Part shown: positions 51,259-60,022 of the stretch, piece by piece
Numbering within the stretch: the stretch's first letter is position 1
How the letters are laid out: each line of letters begins with the position of its first letter
Assembly: GCA_965217825.1 (NCBI GenBank)
Contig: OZ244571.1
Location: forward strand, 3,782,001-3,846,000
Direction: 5' to 3'
From: VXNE01 sp965217825
GTDB taxonomy: Bacteria; Pseudomonadota; Gammaproteobacteria; Pseudomonadales; Azotimanducaceae
Length of the DNA stretch: 64,000 nt
Program-made: the position numbers and the translations under genes
Notes under the pieces: generated by a model
Databases searched by the model: none
Told to the model about the DNA's origin: nothing
Seen by the model: only the letters and a program-made list of their open reading frames with translations

Positions 51259-51621
51259 GCCCGGGCGGTCCGGCATGATGATCTTCGGAGTTTCGGCCTG
51301 GCTCGGAGGAGCCGTTGCCACATGCGCGTCGTCCGCGAAGAGGTCGATATCGCCATGGGCGTAGCCCGCGAACTTCAAGTGCTCGCACAGCGCGCGGTCA
51401 ACCACGTCCTCCATCTCCGCGTCGAATGCGTCGGAGTCGAGCCTCGGGAATCGCCGCACCAGCGCCGGTCGGTTGTAGAGGAACGTGCGCTTCATTGATC
51501 CCGATACGAAACGCTCCTCGGCCAACCCGAATTCGAAGCGGATGCGGACCGGCATCTCGATCAGTGCCGAATCCGCTTCGATCACGTGTTTGATCACCTT
51601 CTTGTCGACTACCCAGAGCAT
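51256..51621 (-). CDS. Hypothetical acidic protein
   Basis: 121 residues from the ATG at 51621 (MLWVVDKKVIKHVIEADSALIEM); the frame is open to 51753 but that part is arginine-rich. It is hydrophilic, acidic and looks genuinely coding (VRIRFEFGLAEERFVSGSMKRTFLYNRPALV, FDAEMEDVVDRALCEHLKFAGYAHGD). No family is recognised. Its stop abuts the R3 copy, which may terminate it. Confidence 0.6.
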   Translation of the reverse strand: MLWVVDKKVIKHVIEADSALIEMPVRIRFEFGLAEERFVSGSMKRTFLYNRPALVRRFPRLDSDAFDAEMEDVVDRALCEHLKFAGYAHGDIDLFADDAHVATAPPSQAETPKIIMPDRPG

Positions 51622-51788
51622 GAATTGGCGAGTCGCCACAGCAACGCTTCGAAGCATCGCAGACTTGGCGCGCATTCGCCATTCGGCGAACAACACGTCC
51701 AAACCTCGGTGGTCACCGCGTTGCGTCCAAAGCTTCCGCCCTCGAGCTTCCACCTTTGGGCGACCGAGTGCTCGGACGGCCTCGGCAC

Positions 51789-52271
51789 CTATTCGGCGTC
51801 TTTCTTGTGGAAGATGGCCACGCCGACGAGTCCGCCGATGGTGGCGAAGATGCCGAACAAGACGACGTTCATCACAAGCTGCGTGCCGAGGATCGCCGCG
51901 CTAACTTCCCCCGTGGCCATGTCGCGCAGGAAACTCGGGATTTCGATGCCCATCTGGTCAAGCTGTGCGAAGCCTTCCGCCGGATCGGAGAAGTCGGGCG
52001 CCAGGCCCAGGGCCAAGACTATTGCGCCGACGAACGTCGTGACAATGCCACCGATCACGCCGGCCAGCACACCCACGACGGCACCGTCGCCGTACGATGC
52101 CTTCTGGATAGACATCTGCTCCTTTGAGTAGAAATGGACCGCCAGCACGCCGCCACCGATATACAGTGCGCAGCAAATGGTGTTCAGCATGCCGATGTAG
52201 GGCAGCGCCGCGACAAGGCCGAACACGCCGCCGCCCATCAGCGCTGACTTGAATTTGGGGTTGTCCATCAT
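51789..52271 (-). CDS. Four-helix membrane protein of unknown function
   Basis: 160 residues, start ATG at 52271 overlapping the TGA of the DUF2085 gene (ATGA). Helices at ALMGGGVFGLVAALPYIGML, TICCALYIGGGVLAVHFY, GAVVGVLAGVIGGIVTTFVGAIVLALGL and VVLFGIFATIGGLVGVAIF, with a short cytoplasmic tail HKKDAE. It resembles small glycine-rich DUF-type membrane proteins. It is translated together with the upstream DUF2085 protein. Confidence 0.75.
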   Translation of the reverse strand: MMDNPKFKSALMGGGVFGLVAALPYIGMLNTICCALYIGGGVLAVHFYSKEQMSIQKASYGDGAVVGVLAGVIGGIVTTFVGAIVLALGLAPDFSDPAEGFAQLDQMGIEIPSFLRDMATGEVSAAILGTQLVMNVVLFGIFATIGGLVGVAIFHKKDAE

Positions 52272-52738
52272 GGGTGATCGTCTCCTGTCTGTCTTTGAGT
52301 CCCTGTGAATTCGGCAATGGCCAGCAACGGCAATAGTCCGCATGGGAACGCCGCTGCGAAACCTGTTGCGAACCGCGTCAGCGCCGTGTTTTCGAGCATC
52401 ACGTCTACCAGGAGCGGGGCCATGAACGCCACGATCCACTGCGGCCGCGCCGCCAGCCTCGTCGCGAGTCTCGGCAATTGGGGCCAAGCGGCCACGCCGA
52501 GCGTAAAGCCCATGTACAGGCCAGTGCATCGCGCGCACGCGGCGAGCGGCTCGCCGAGCAAGTGGAAGCTGCGGGCCGGAATCTGGTGGCAGACAGGATG
52601 CAGCAACCCGCGCAGCAGGTCCGCATGCGGCCAGCCGCCGGCTGCGAACAGCACCGGCGCGAACACAAGTGCCAGCCAGCCGAGGCAGACAAACAGCAAG
52701 CCGTACGCCCATGGTGTTTGCAGGCTCTCGCGGGTCAC
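52268..52738 (-). CDS. DUF2085 family membrane protein
   Basis: 156 residues from a GTG at 52738. The family marks CHQIPARSFHLLGEPLAACARCTGLYMGF, with conserved Cys, His and a C-x-R-C-x-G-x-Y motif, sit between membrane helices (AYGLLFVCLGWLALVFAPVLFAAG, WIVAFMAPLLVDVML). The in-frame upstream part to 52807 would overlap the aldo/keto reductase end and is Arg/His-rich, so it is excluded. Function unknown; probably a small metal- or heme-related membrane protein. Confidence 0.82.
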   Translation of the reverse strand: MTRESLQTPWAYGLLFVCLGWLALVFAPVLFAAGGWPHADLLRGLLHPVCHQIPARSFHLLGEPLAACARCTGLYMGFTLGVAAWPQLPRLATRLAARPQWIVAFMAPLLVDVMLENTALTRFATGFAAAFPCGLLPLLAIAEFTGTQRQTGDDHP

Positions 52739-52775
52739 GCCGCAGCCGCCTAGGCGCCGACCGCGATGCAGCGCC

Positions 52776-54050
52776 TCATGCCAGCATGCGGTGGGTCGCC
52801 GGCGCAAATGCGGGCAGGTCTATGCCGTGTGGACATGCGCCCGCGCATGGTTCCCCGGTGCAGGACAGGCATGCGCCCGCGTTCTCTTCGAGCTTGGCGT
52901 ACTCCTCCCGGGCGAACCGCACATCGCCATAGTCAGTCGCGTACATCCGCGTACGCAGCACATCGGGAATCGGCACGCCGTAAGGACACGCCCCCTCGCA
53001 CAGGGAACAGGCGTGGCGGCAATAGGTGATACCGTTGGCCACCGCATAGCGTTCGAGCAGCGCGACATCCTCGCTTGACACGGGCAGTCCACCCGACCCA
53101 CCGAGATATTCGTCGATCTGGCCCTGCTCCGTCATGGAGACGATGAGCGCGTCCACATTCGCATCCGACAGCACCCAGCGAAACGCGGCTTGGGAAAACG
53201 ACCTGCCGCCGGTCTCAAACGGCCGCATGTCATTCAGTCGAGCGCCCATGAGGGTCTTCATGGTCACCACGCCCACGTCTTCAAACGGCCGCATGTCATT
53301 CAGTCGAGCGCCCATGAGGGTCTTCATGGTCACCACGCCCACGTCCCTCGACTTTGCCTTGGCCAGAGCCCGGGGCAGGTCCGGCTGCCGCACCAGCCTG
53401 AAAGATTTCGTCACGTTGGTCAGAAACGACGGATCCTGGCCAAAGTTGTAAGCCACCAGGACGACATCGACCAGGTCCCGGTCAAAGACGTAGTCGAGGC
53501 ACTCGATCAGTCTCGGGCCGTGACCAGACATTCCCGTGAAGCGGATCTTCCCCTGCCGCTTCGCCATCGCCGTGAACTCGTGCCACTCGGGGTTCGCCAT
53601 ACGCGCGACATCGTTCACCGCGTGATTGAAGTAGACATCGATATAGTCCGTGCGCAGACGCCGCAACGAAGTATCCAGCGCACGCATAAGCGACACGCGC
53701 GTTTCGTCCTTGCCGGCCTGGAACTTCGACGCGATGTAGACCTTGTCGCGGCGACCTTGGAGCGCCCGCCCGATCGTATTCTCCGACGCCCCGGCGCTAT
53801 AGCCGTCGGCCGTGTCGAAATAGTTGATGCCCCTGTCCAGGGCGTGGTGAATCAAGTGTTCACCGCCGCGGCGCAACCTGCTTGAGCCGAACGAAACGTC
53901 GGAGATCTCAAGTTCGGTTCGGCCAAGGCGCACGTAGCGGCGCACTTCGCCCCCTGCCGGGGCCTCCTGGGCCGACGCAACCGATGCAAGAGGGATGACG
54001 CTTGACACGGCCCCGAGGCGCAATATATCGCGACGACCGATTGCTGGCAT
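52776..54050 (-). CDS. Aldo/keto reductase with ferredoxin-type C-terminus, Tat-exported
   Basis: 424 residues. The N-terminus is a Tat signal (GRRDILRLGAVSSVIPLASVASAQ). The reductase barrel shows INYFDTADGYSAGASENTIGRAL (Asp, Tyr), KVYIASKFQ (Lys), DYIDVYFNH and KIRFTGMSGHG. Near the C-terminus CRHACSLCEGACPYG and CLSCTGEPCAGACPHG are two ferredoxin-like cysteine clusters; such proteins form a subfamily of the reductases. About residue 250, a 22-residue segment (DVGVVTMKTLMGARLNDMRP...) occurs twice because of a perfect 66-bp duplication. The duplication sits in the helix-strand region of the barrel and might damage folding. Confidence 0.9.
   Translation of the reverse strand: MPAIGRRDILRLGAVSSVIPLASVASAQEAPAGGEVRRYVRLGRTELEISDVSFGSSRLRRGGEHLIHHALDRGINYFDTADGYSAGASENTIGRALQGRRDKVYIASKFQAGKDETRVSLMRALDTSLRRLRTDYIDVYFNHAVNDVARMANPEWHEFTAMAKRQGKIRFTGMSGHGPRLIECLDYVFDRDLVDVVLVAYNFGQDPSFLTNVTKSFRLVRQPDLPRALAKAKSRDVGVVTMKTLMGARLNDMRPFEDVGVVTMKTLMGARLNDMRPFETGGRSFSQAAFRWVLSDANVDALIVSMTEQGQIDEYLGGSGGLPVSSEDVALLERYAVANGITYCRHACSLCEGACPYGVPIPDVLRTRMYATDYGDVRFAREEYAKLEENAGACLSCTGEPCAGACPHGIDLPAFAPATHRMLA
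53215..53346 (-). repeat. Perfect 66-bp tandem duplication inside the aldo/keto reductase gene
   Basis: Two copies, 53215-53280 and 53281-53346, differ at most at the last base. The length is a multiple of three, so the frame is kept and 22 residues are doubled. Confidence 0.97.
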
Positions 54051-54211
54051 GACCCGATCTCCCCTGGATTCGATGAGCCTAGATTACGTCCGATAGCCGA
54101 GCGTGTCATCTATCCGTAATGTCCGATCCGTTATAATCCCCGCTTGACAAGGAAGCGGTCTCATCCACCGGCCGCTGGAAGGAGACCGCCATTCCCCTGT
54201 TAGAGATCTAC

Positions 54212-55156
54212 ATGGTCGTCGGGTTCCTGCTGGCGGCCTACTCCGTGGTCGCCAACGACTCGATCCAGACCCTTGGGACGTTCCTGTCGTCGCAGTCGCA
54301 CCGGCCGTGGTGGGTGCTCTGGATGTTCGCCGGAAGCATCCTCCTGGTCGTGCTCTTCTACGGTTGGCTCGTCAACGACGGCGACCCCGCCTACGGACGC
54401 CTGGAGAAGTTCCCGGTGCCGGAAGGCGGCGTGTCGTGGATACACGCCATTCCGCCGCTGGCGTTGCTGGTCCTCACGCGTCTCGGGGTTCCGGTCAGCA
54501 CCACGTTCCTGGTGCTGACGGTTTTTGCCGCGGGCAACATCAATGCCATGCTCACCAAGTCGGCCCTCGGCTACCTGGTCGCGTTCGTCTCCGCCATCGT
54601 GCTGTTCAGCTTCGTGTTCAAGCACGCCACGAGGTACTTCCATCGGACGCGAGGCGAGGAGATACCCGTCTACTGGTCAGTCCTGCAATGGGCCTCGACC
54701 GGGTTTCTATGGAGCCAATGGCTGATACAGGACCTCGCCAATATCTTTGTTTACCTGCCCCGAGAACTCTCCCCGCTCTGGCTGACGTTCGGCGTGGGCT
54801 CACTGCTGGCCATGCAGGGCTACATCTTTTACCGGTTCGGCGGCGAGATCCAGAAGATCGTCACCAGCAAAACCGATACCACGGACATTCGCGCGGCAAC
54901 GATCATCGACTTCATCTACGGCGTCGTGCTGTTGGTGTTCAAGGAAATGAGCAACATGCCGATGAGCACGACCTGGGTGTTTCTCGGCGTGCTGGCCGGG
55001 CGCGAGTTCGCGTTGTCGTTCTATCTCGCCGATACGACCACGCGCGCCACGACGCGCAAGGTCATCTCCGACGCCGCGAAGGCGCTGTCGGGGCTGATCG
55101 TCAGCGTCACACTGGCCTTCGGCCTGCCCTGGCTCCATAGGCTGGTCTTCGCCTAG
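54212..55156 (+). CDS. PiT-like polytopic membrane protein
   Basis: 314 residues from the ATG at 54212. It has about eight hydrophobic helices and the doubled motif style of inorganic-phosphate (PiT) transporters: SVVANDSIQTLGTFL near the start and GVPVSTTFLVL, NINAMLTKSALGY, MPMSTTWVFLGVLAGREFAL later. It is probably a distant PiT relative or another solute carrier. The Shine-Dalgarno AAGGAGA lies eight bases before ATT CCC, in frame and eight codons upstream of the ATG, so a rare ATT start giving a slightly longer N-terminus is possible. The stop TAG overlaps the first bases of the downstream MITE, so the original C-terminus may have been changed. Confidence 0.82.
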   Translation: MVVGFLLAAYSVVANDSIQTLGTFLSSQSHRPWWVLWMFAGSILLVVLFYGWLVNDGDPAYGRLEKFPVPEGGVSWIHAIPPLALLVLTRLGVPVSTTFLVLTVFAAGNINAMLTKSALGYLVAFVSAIVLFSFVFKHATRYFHRTRGEEIPVYWSVLQWASTGFLWSQWLIQDLANIFVYLPRELSPLWLTFGVGSLLAMQGYIFYRFGGEIQKIVTSKTDTTDIRAATIIDFIYGVVLLVFKEMSNMPMSTTWVFLGVLAGREFALSFYLADTTTRATTRKVISDAAKALSGLIVSVTLAFGLPWLHRLVFA

Positions 55157-55319
55157 TGCTCCGTCAAGCCCAAATCTACGGGTATCTGCGGTTCTTTTTG
55201 GTCCCTGGACTTCGTTGCTCCTCCTTGTGTGGGGCCTACCACACGGCGTCGTCGCGCCTCGCCAGGAACCAAAAATCCCTCGCAGCTACACTCGCATTTT
55301 TAGACTTGACGGAGCACTA
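55154..55319 (+). mobile_element. 166-bp MITE, copy 2
   Basis: Same length and ends (AGTGCTCCGTCAA...TTGACGGAGCACT) as the copy at 4920-5085, which is in the other orientation. By eye two base differences. It lies between the PiT-like gene and the ZIP transporter and supplies the G of the TAG stop of the first. Confidence 0.9.
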
Positions 55320-55347
55320 GCCCTCACACGCACCATAGGTCCATCTC

Positions 55348-56202
55348 GTGCGATCAAACGCTCCCTTTATGCTGATCGGCTACATGGTTGGCATCTGCGT
55401 GGTTTCCCTGCTCGGCGGGAGACTCTCGGAGCTGGGCAAGATGACGCACACGCGTACCCAGATCGTGATGAGCCTTGTGGCGGGGTTCATCCTCGGCATG
55501 GCCGTGTTTCACTTGCTCCCGCACAGCATTGAGCGCATTCCCGGACCTGACAGCATGGTTGTCGTTGCCGGATGGATGGTGATGGGCATGGTCATGATGG
55601 TTCTCCTGTTACGGGTCTTCCAGTTCCATCAGCACGACTTCAGCAGTGAGGCGAGCGACCTGTACGAAGCGCATGGACATGACCACGGACACGACCAGGG
55701 TGCCAGCATTCGGTCGGGCAGCCTGTTGGGGATCGCGTTCGGCCTGAGTCTTCACACCGTCACGGAGGGCGTCGCCTTGGGCGCGAGTGTGCGGATCGAC
55801 GAAAGTCTACTGCCGGGCCTGGCGGTCTTCATTGCCATTCTGCTGCACAAACCGCTCGACGCGTACTCCATCATCGGCATGATGAACTCTGCGGGCTACG
55901 AGCGTCGCGCACTCAATCTGGCCAATGTCGCATTCGCCCTGCTCTGCCCCCTGGTCGCCGCGGTGAGTTTCTGGGGAGTAGGCATGATCGTCGCATGGGA
56001 CGAATCGGTTGTGATCGGTTATACCCTCGCTTTCGCCGCGGGCGCGTTCCTGTGCATCTCCTTGAGCGATCTGCTGCCGGAAATCCAATTCCACACCCAT
56101 GATCGCGGCAAGCTCATGGCCGCTCTTATATTGGGTATCGGTCTCGCCTACGCGCTGTCTTATATCGAAGGGGGTTCCGTACACGAACTCGAAGTGCACT
56201 AA
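55348..56202 (+). CDS. ZIP-family metal transporter
   Basis: 284 residues from a GTG at 55348. The protein has about eight helices, a His-rich cytoplasmic loop (EAHGHDHGHDQG), and the metal-transport motifs of helices 4 and 5 (GIAFGLSLHTVTEGVALGASVR; FIAILLHKPLDAYSIIGMM). It imports zinc or a related divalent metal. The gene starts just 28 bp after the MITE, so the MITE may influence its transcription. Confidence 0.9.
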   Translation: MRSNAPFMLIGYMVGICVVSLLGGRLSELGKMTHTRTQIVMSLVAGFILGMAVFHLLPHSIERIPGPDSMVVVAGWMVMGMVMMVLLLRVFQFHQHDFSSEASDLYEAHGHDHGHDQGASIRSGSLLGIAFGLSLHTVTEGVALGASVRIDESLLPGLAVFIAILLHKPLDAYSIIGMMNSAGYERRALNLANVAFALLCPLVAAVSFWGVGMIVAWDESVVIGYTLAFAAGAFLCISLSDLLPEIQFHTHDRGKLMAALILGIGLAYALSYIEGGSVHELEVH

Positions 56203-56232
56203 GCCAGAAACAGTCGGCAGCCTTGCCCAAGG

Positions 56233-57021
56233 TCAAAGCGTGAGGCGGCGGCCTTTGAGCGGGTCCTCCCGAAATAGCTCCGTCAGCAACGCGTACACCG
56301 GCGGAAAGGCCTCGGCGAGGATGTCCGGGACCGTAAAGAAAGTCTCCACGGTGACCGCGAAGAACTCCGCCGGGTCCGACGCCGCATAGTCGTCGATGGG
56401 CGGTTCCAGGTCGCGCTCCACCCTATCGCAAAGGTCCGCGTACGCCGCCGAAAACGTTTCGGCCCATCGTCCATCCGACATGCCGTTGGGCAAGGGCGGC
56501 ATGCCATTGTGATGTCCCGACAGCTCATCCAGCTTGTGCGCGAACTCGTGAATCACGACGTTGGTCGGAAAGTAGTCCGGCTCGTTGCGCCGAGGGCGCG
56601 CGTCGTCCCATGCCAACACCACGGCGCCACCGTGCGCAGCCTCGCCAACGAGCTCTTCGTGACCCGTATGCACGATGCCATCCTCGTCCTCCACTTCGCG
56701 CTCGGCGACAAACCCGCCCTCATAGACGATGACCGTGCGGCAGGCGTCGAGGCAGTCGAAGCCCAGGTTCGCCACCAGCCGACACGCCTGGGCGGCAATC
56801 GCAGCCCGCACGGCGTCGTCAACAAAAAAGCCGCGCGCACCGAAAAACTTCTTCTCCGCGATGAACCGGGCCGCGAGGTTGCGCACCCGTTCCAGGGTCG
56901 CGCCGTCCAGTCGGTCGAATAGATCCGAATCGGAAACGATGCGGCGCCAAAGCGCGTCGTCGATACGATGGCGGCGAATGCGGCGGGCGACGAGCCACCG
57001 TGTGATTGGGTTAGCTCGCAT
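56233..57021 (-). CDS. mtfA: MtfA-like zinc peptidase (Mlc anti-repressor family)
   Basis: 262 residues from the ATG at 57021 (MRANPITRWLVARRIRRHRI). The zinc-protease motif HEFAHKLD lies near residue 170, with the third ligand in the EFFAVTVETFF region. In E. coli MtfA binds the repressor Mlc and has aminopeptidase activity; here the target is unknown. It converges with the ZIP gene and is preceded by a zinc-ribbon gene in the same direction. Confidence 0.92.
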   Translation of the reverse strand: MRANPITRWLVARRIRRHRIDDALWRRIVSDSDLFDRLDGATLERVRNLAARFIAEKKFFGARGFFVDDAVRAAIAAQACRLVANLGFDCLDACRTVIVYEGGFVAEREVEDEDGIVHTGHEELVGEAAHGGAVVLAWDDARPRRNEPDYFPTNVVIHEFAHKLDELSGHHNGMPPLPNGMSDGRWAETFSAAYADLCDRVERDLEPPIDDYAASDPAEFFAVTVETFFTVPDILAEAFPPVYALLTELFREDPLKGRRLTL

Positions 57022-57077
57022 ATCGCACCGGCAACCGGCACGCGCCCACCGCGACAAACCCCTTGTTCATCAAAGGG

Positions 57078-57485
57078 TCAGGAATCGGCGTCATCCCGGT
57101 CGTTCTTGAACAACGCTTCAAGCTCCGCCCGCGCCCGGTCTTCACTCGATGTGCCGGCGGGCGCGCTATCGTCCGGCGTATCCCGCGCGGCGCCGCCGAA
57201 TAGCCCGTCCAAGCGCTGGCGCGCTGCATCGCGCCGCGAACCCCTGGCATCGTCGTACGCGCCGGACAGGGGACGAAAGAACTCGCAGAAGTTGGCGTTC
57301 TCCTTCTGGATGGGAGGGTCGGCGCGATCATCGTCGCACTGGCCCGTCAGGTTCGGGGCAAAGTGAAAGCACAGCCGGCAACAGTGCAGATCTTCGAAAC
57401 ACTCCGGACAGTTCGCGTGACGACTGATCGGCCGCGGGATGTCCCGCAGGGAACAGCCGCAATTCCAACATACGACATCGGTCAT
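57078..57485 (-). CDS. Zinc-ribbon protein of unknown function
   Basis: 135 residues from the ATG at 57485 (MTDVVCWNCGCSLRDIPRP). Four CxxC-type knuckles are visible (CWNCGC, NCPEC, CCRLCFHF, and QCDDD with FCEFF), and the rest is charged (ARAELEALFKNDRDDADS). It resembles small proteobacterial proteins that often have no name. It lies upstream of mtfA by 56 bp and may share its transcript. Confidence 0.8.
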   Translation of the reverse strand: MTDVVCWNCGCSLRDIPRPISRHANCPECFEDLHCCRLCFHFAPNLTGQCDDDRADPPIQKENANFCEFFRPLSGAYDDARGSRRDAARQRLDGLFGGAARDTPDDSAPAGTSSEDRARAELEALFKNDRDDADS

Positions 57486-57520
57486 CGAACTCACCCCTCG
57501 CATCCGGCCACTGCACTCTG

Positions 57521-59407
57521 CTATTCGGTTCGGCTCTCCGCGTGTTCCACCGCCGCGTCGTAGCGCCGTAAACAGTTCGCCAAGACCAGGTTCTCATCCT
57601 CTACCAGCAGGTAGCGTCCCGCAATGAGATCCCGCGTCGCCGCGCGCACTTCAAAAGCATACTCGCTGCGACCGGCATAGCGCCTGCGGACATCCAGAAA
57701 TCGCGTGAACCCCAGGAACGTCGCGGGCTGTCCGGGCGCGCCCCGCTTCGGGTGGCGCGGATTCCATCCCGTGTGACAGCCTACGGGCACGCTGATGTCC
57801 GGCAGTCGAATACCCGCCGTTTCGTTCAGGTCGTCGTCGACATTCGACACGGGGCTGGGATAGGCGGAGCCTCGGCGCGCGGAGAAGCGGTATATGCTCC
57901 GACCCGCATCGGGGCCTAAGTCGAGCGCGCACATATGGCCGAGTTGTTCCGCGTCGAGGGTCTGTATGCCGAGTTGCGATTCAAATAGATTCAGAATCTC
58001 CTCCCGGTCGGCAGCGGTACCGTCCGCGAACCGAGGTACTGCGTTCGGAGGAGGTTCGACAGTGTCCGCTGCCCAGGTATGCAGATTGACCAACGCTGCA
58101 CGCAGCAGGGGCGAGTAGTCCACCACGTTCAGTATGTAGCGCCCCGAAGCGCCCGTGCGCGGGTTGAATACGGCGGGCGGCATCACGCCGTTGATGTGGT
58201 GCGTCCCCGCAAACGCGTACCAGCGCTCGTTCGCCATCGGCTCCAGGTCGCCGCCGCCGGGATGGGTGTGAATCAACGCCGCATCGCCCCGCCAGTATTC
58301 CCACGACGAATTGGTAAAAACCACCTTCGGTAACGCTGTCTCCGCGTCGAACAAACCTGCCGTTTCGCCCGTCAGCGGATCCGTCGTCGGTGCCGCGGCA
58401 AACGGGAAGGTCTGGCCGGGGCCCGGCACGCCGACGTTGCCGGGCTGGGCGAAACGATGATTGAAATCACCACGCTGTCCCCCTGCGATGTGTGCCAGCA
58501 CGCCGTCGAAGACCCGCGCGCCGTCCTCGTCGGTGTTCAGTCCAAGCGCGAGGAAGTGGCGCAACAGGCGACCGGTCTGCGATGCGCCGAACGCGTGAAC
58601 GCGGTCGAAACCGTACGCGAGGGGGCTGCGACCGTCGCCCGCGCGCAGCGCGGCGGCCGCATCTCGCAGCGCGAGCAGTCCCGCGCCAACCACGGGGACA
58701 TCGTTCGCCGCGTAGACCAGCGTGTACACCCAACCCGCGTCAAAACCGCCATCAAGATGGACGCGCGGTCCCTTGCGCGACTCGAAACGCCAGGACGGTC
58801 TCGGGATGGGCACATACTCGTCATTGTCTTGACGCTGCCGGAACAGGCGCGCGTTGCCGTCCTCGGGCGCGTAAGTCGCTGCCGCCGCATCGCCGAACGC
58901 CAGACTCGCAACGCACCGGTCCGGCTGCACGCGGCATACCACATCACCCCAAGGCTTCGAGCCCGCCAGTGCGCGCGGGGCGGCGAACCGCATACCTTCG
59001 CGCACGTCCCACTGCCAGCCGACGGACGCCACCGAGAACCCGCGACGGAACAGAAAACCGTCGCCCGGCGCGCAAGGGTCTTGCAGCAGGTCAGCCGGGG
59101 CGGCGCGATTCAACAGAGAGAACGCGAGCCGCCTGCCGCGGTTGGGAACATCCAAAAGTAGCGCCTCGGCGCGCCGCGTCGCCGGCGCGATCAACGTCAC
59201 ATCGCCGCTGAACGCCACGCTTCCCGCAGTTCGTGGCGCCAACGCCAGGTCGACGATATCCGCGTTCGCCGGATGGTCGGGATCGACCCGGTACTCGATG
59301 CGGGCTTCGATCCTCTCGAACGGGCCGTACGCGCCGAACGATTCACCGCCGGCATAGAGTTCGCGTTTGGAGATCTGGAACCGCGTTACCGTCAAATTAT
59401 CAACCAC
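57521..59407 (-). CDS. Large alpha/beta-hydrolase-domain protein
   Basis: 628 residues from a GTG at 59407. It belongs to the group with VTRFQISKRELYAGGESFGAYGPFERIEARIEYRVDP at the N-terminus. The nucleophile elbow is FGASQTGRLLRHFL near residue 270, and AGTHHINGVMPP and GWNPRHP lie further on. Members are annotated as alpha/beta hydrolase domain proteins of unknown substrate. No signal peptide is seen. The gene is next to the zinc-ribbon gene, 35 bp away, in the same direction. Confidence 0.88.
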   Translation of the reverse strand: MVDNLTVTRFQISKRELYAGGESFGAYGPFERIEARIEYRVDPDHPANADIVDLALAPRTAGSVAFSGDVTLIAPATRRAEALLLDVPNRGRRLAFSLLNRAAPADLLQDPCAPGDGFLFRRGFSVASVGWQWDVREGMRFAAPRALAGSKPWGDVVCRVQPDRCVASLAFGDAAAATYAPEDGNARLFRQRQDNDEYVPIPRPSWRFESRKGPRVHLDGGFDAGWVYTLVYAANDVPVVGAGLLALRDAAAALRAGDGRSPLAYGFDRVHAFGASQTGRLLRHFLALGLNTDEDGARVFDGVLAHIAGGQRGDFNHRFAQPGNVGVPGPGQTFPFAAAPTTDPLTGETAGLFDAETALPKVVFTNSSWEYWRGDAALIHTHPGGGDLEPMANERWYAFAGTHHINGVMPPAVFNPRTGASGRYILNVVDYSPLLRAALVNLHTWAADTVEPPPNAVPRFADGTAADREEILNLFESQLGIQTLDAEQLGHMCALDLGPDAGRSIYRFSARRGSAYPSPVSNVDDDLNETAGIRLPDISVPVGCHTGWNPRHPKRGAPGQPATFLGFTRFLDVRRRYAGRSEYAFEVRAATRDLIAGRYLLVEDENLVLANCLRRYDAAVEHAESRTE

Positions 59408-59545
59408 CTACGTAATGTGTTCAATGCGCGCCGTCTGCGAAAACGGCGAACCGCTGGAAACAGGGCTATGGCGCGTTTGTCGCCTTCGAACCTCTTGGAT
59501 ATAGTCGCTGACAAGGATCGTTCAACTGAAGAGGAGACCTGACTC

Positions 59546-60022
59546 GTGGGATTCGCATTGTCAGACATGCAATTGACCAGCCCCGCATTCGAAGCGGGAG
59601 GAGCCATACCGGCGCGGCACACCGGCGAGGGCGAGGATGTCTCCCCGGCGCTGGCGTGGTCCGACGCACCCGACGGCACGAAGTCTTTCGCGATCATCTG
59701 CCATGACCCGGACGCCCCGCTGGTAACCTCGGGACGCTACGGCTACGTGCACTGGGTGCTTTACAACATTCCGGGAGACGTCGCCGAACTGGCGGAAGCG
59801 TCCGAAGAATTCACCCAGGGCACCAGTGATTCCGGCAGGCTCGGTTACGGCGGGCCCATGCCGCCCCCAGGACATGGAGTGCATCAATACTACTTCTGGG
59901 TGCTGGCCCTCGACAGCGAACTTGACCTCGAAGGCGGTCTCGACATGTGGACCTTGCTGGAGAAGATCGAAGACCACACGATAGGCATGAATCGCCTGGT
60001 CGGCACCTACAGGCGCGGCTGA
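59546..60022 (+). CDS. YbhB/YbcL-like PEBP-family protein
   Basis: 158 residues from a GTG at 59546, with GAGGAGA upstream. The phosphatidylethanolamine-binding-protein fold is visible in AIPARHTGEGEDVSPALAWSDAPDGTKSFAIICHDPDAP, YVHWVLYNIPGDVAEL and GYGGPMPPPGHGVHQYYFWVLALD, with the DPDAP and GxHxY ligand-pocket motifs. The physiological role of bacterial members is unclear. It overlaps the 3' end of the methyltransferase gene by 16 bases, converging. Confidence 0.93.
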   Translation: MGFALSDMQLTSPAFEAGGAIPARHTGEGEDVSPALAWSDAPDGTKSFAIICHDPDAPLVTSGRYGYVHWVLYNIPGDVAELAEASEEFTQGTSDSGRLGYGGPMPPPGHGVHQYYFWVLALDSELDLEGGLDMWTLLEKIEDHTIGMNRLVGTYRRG

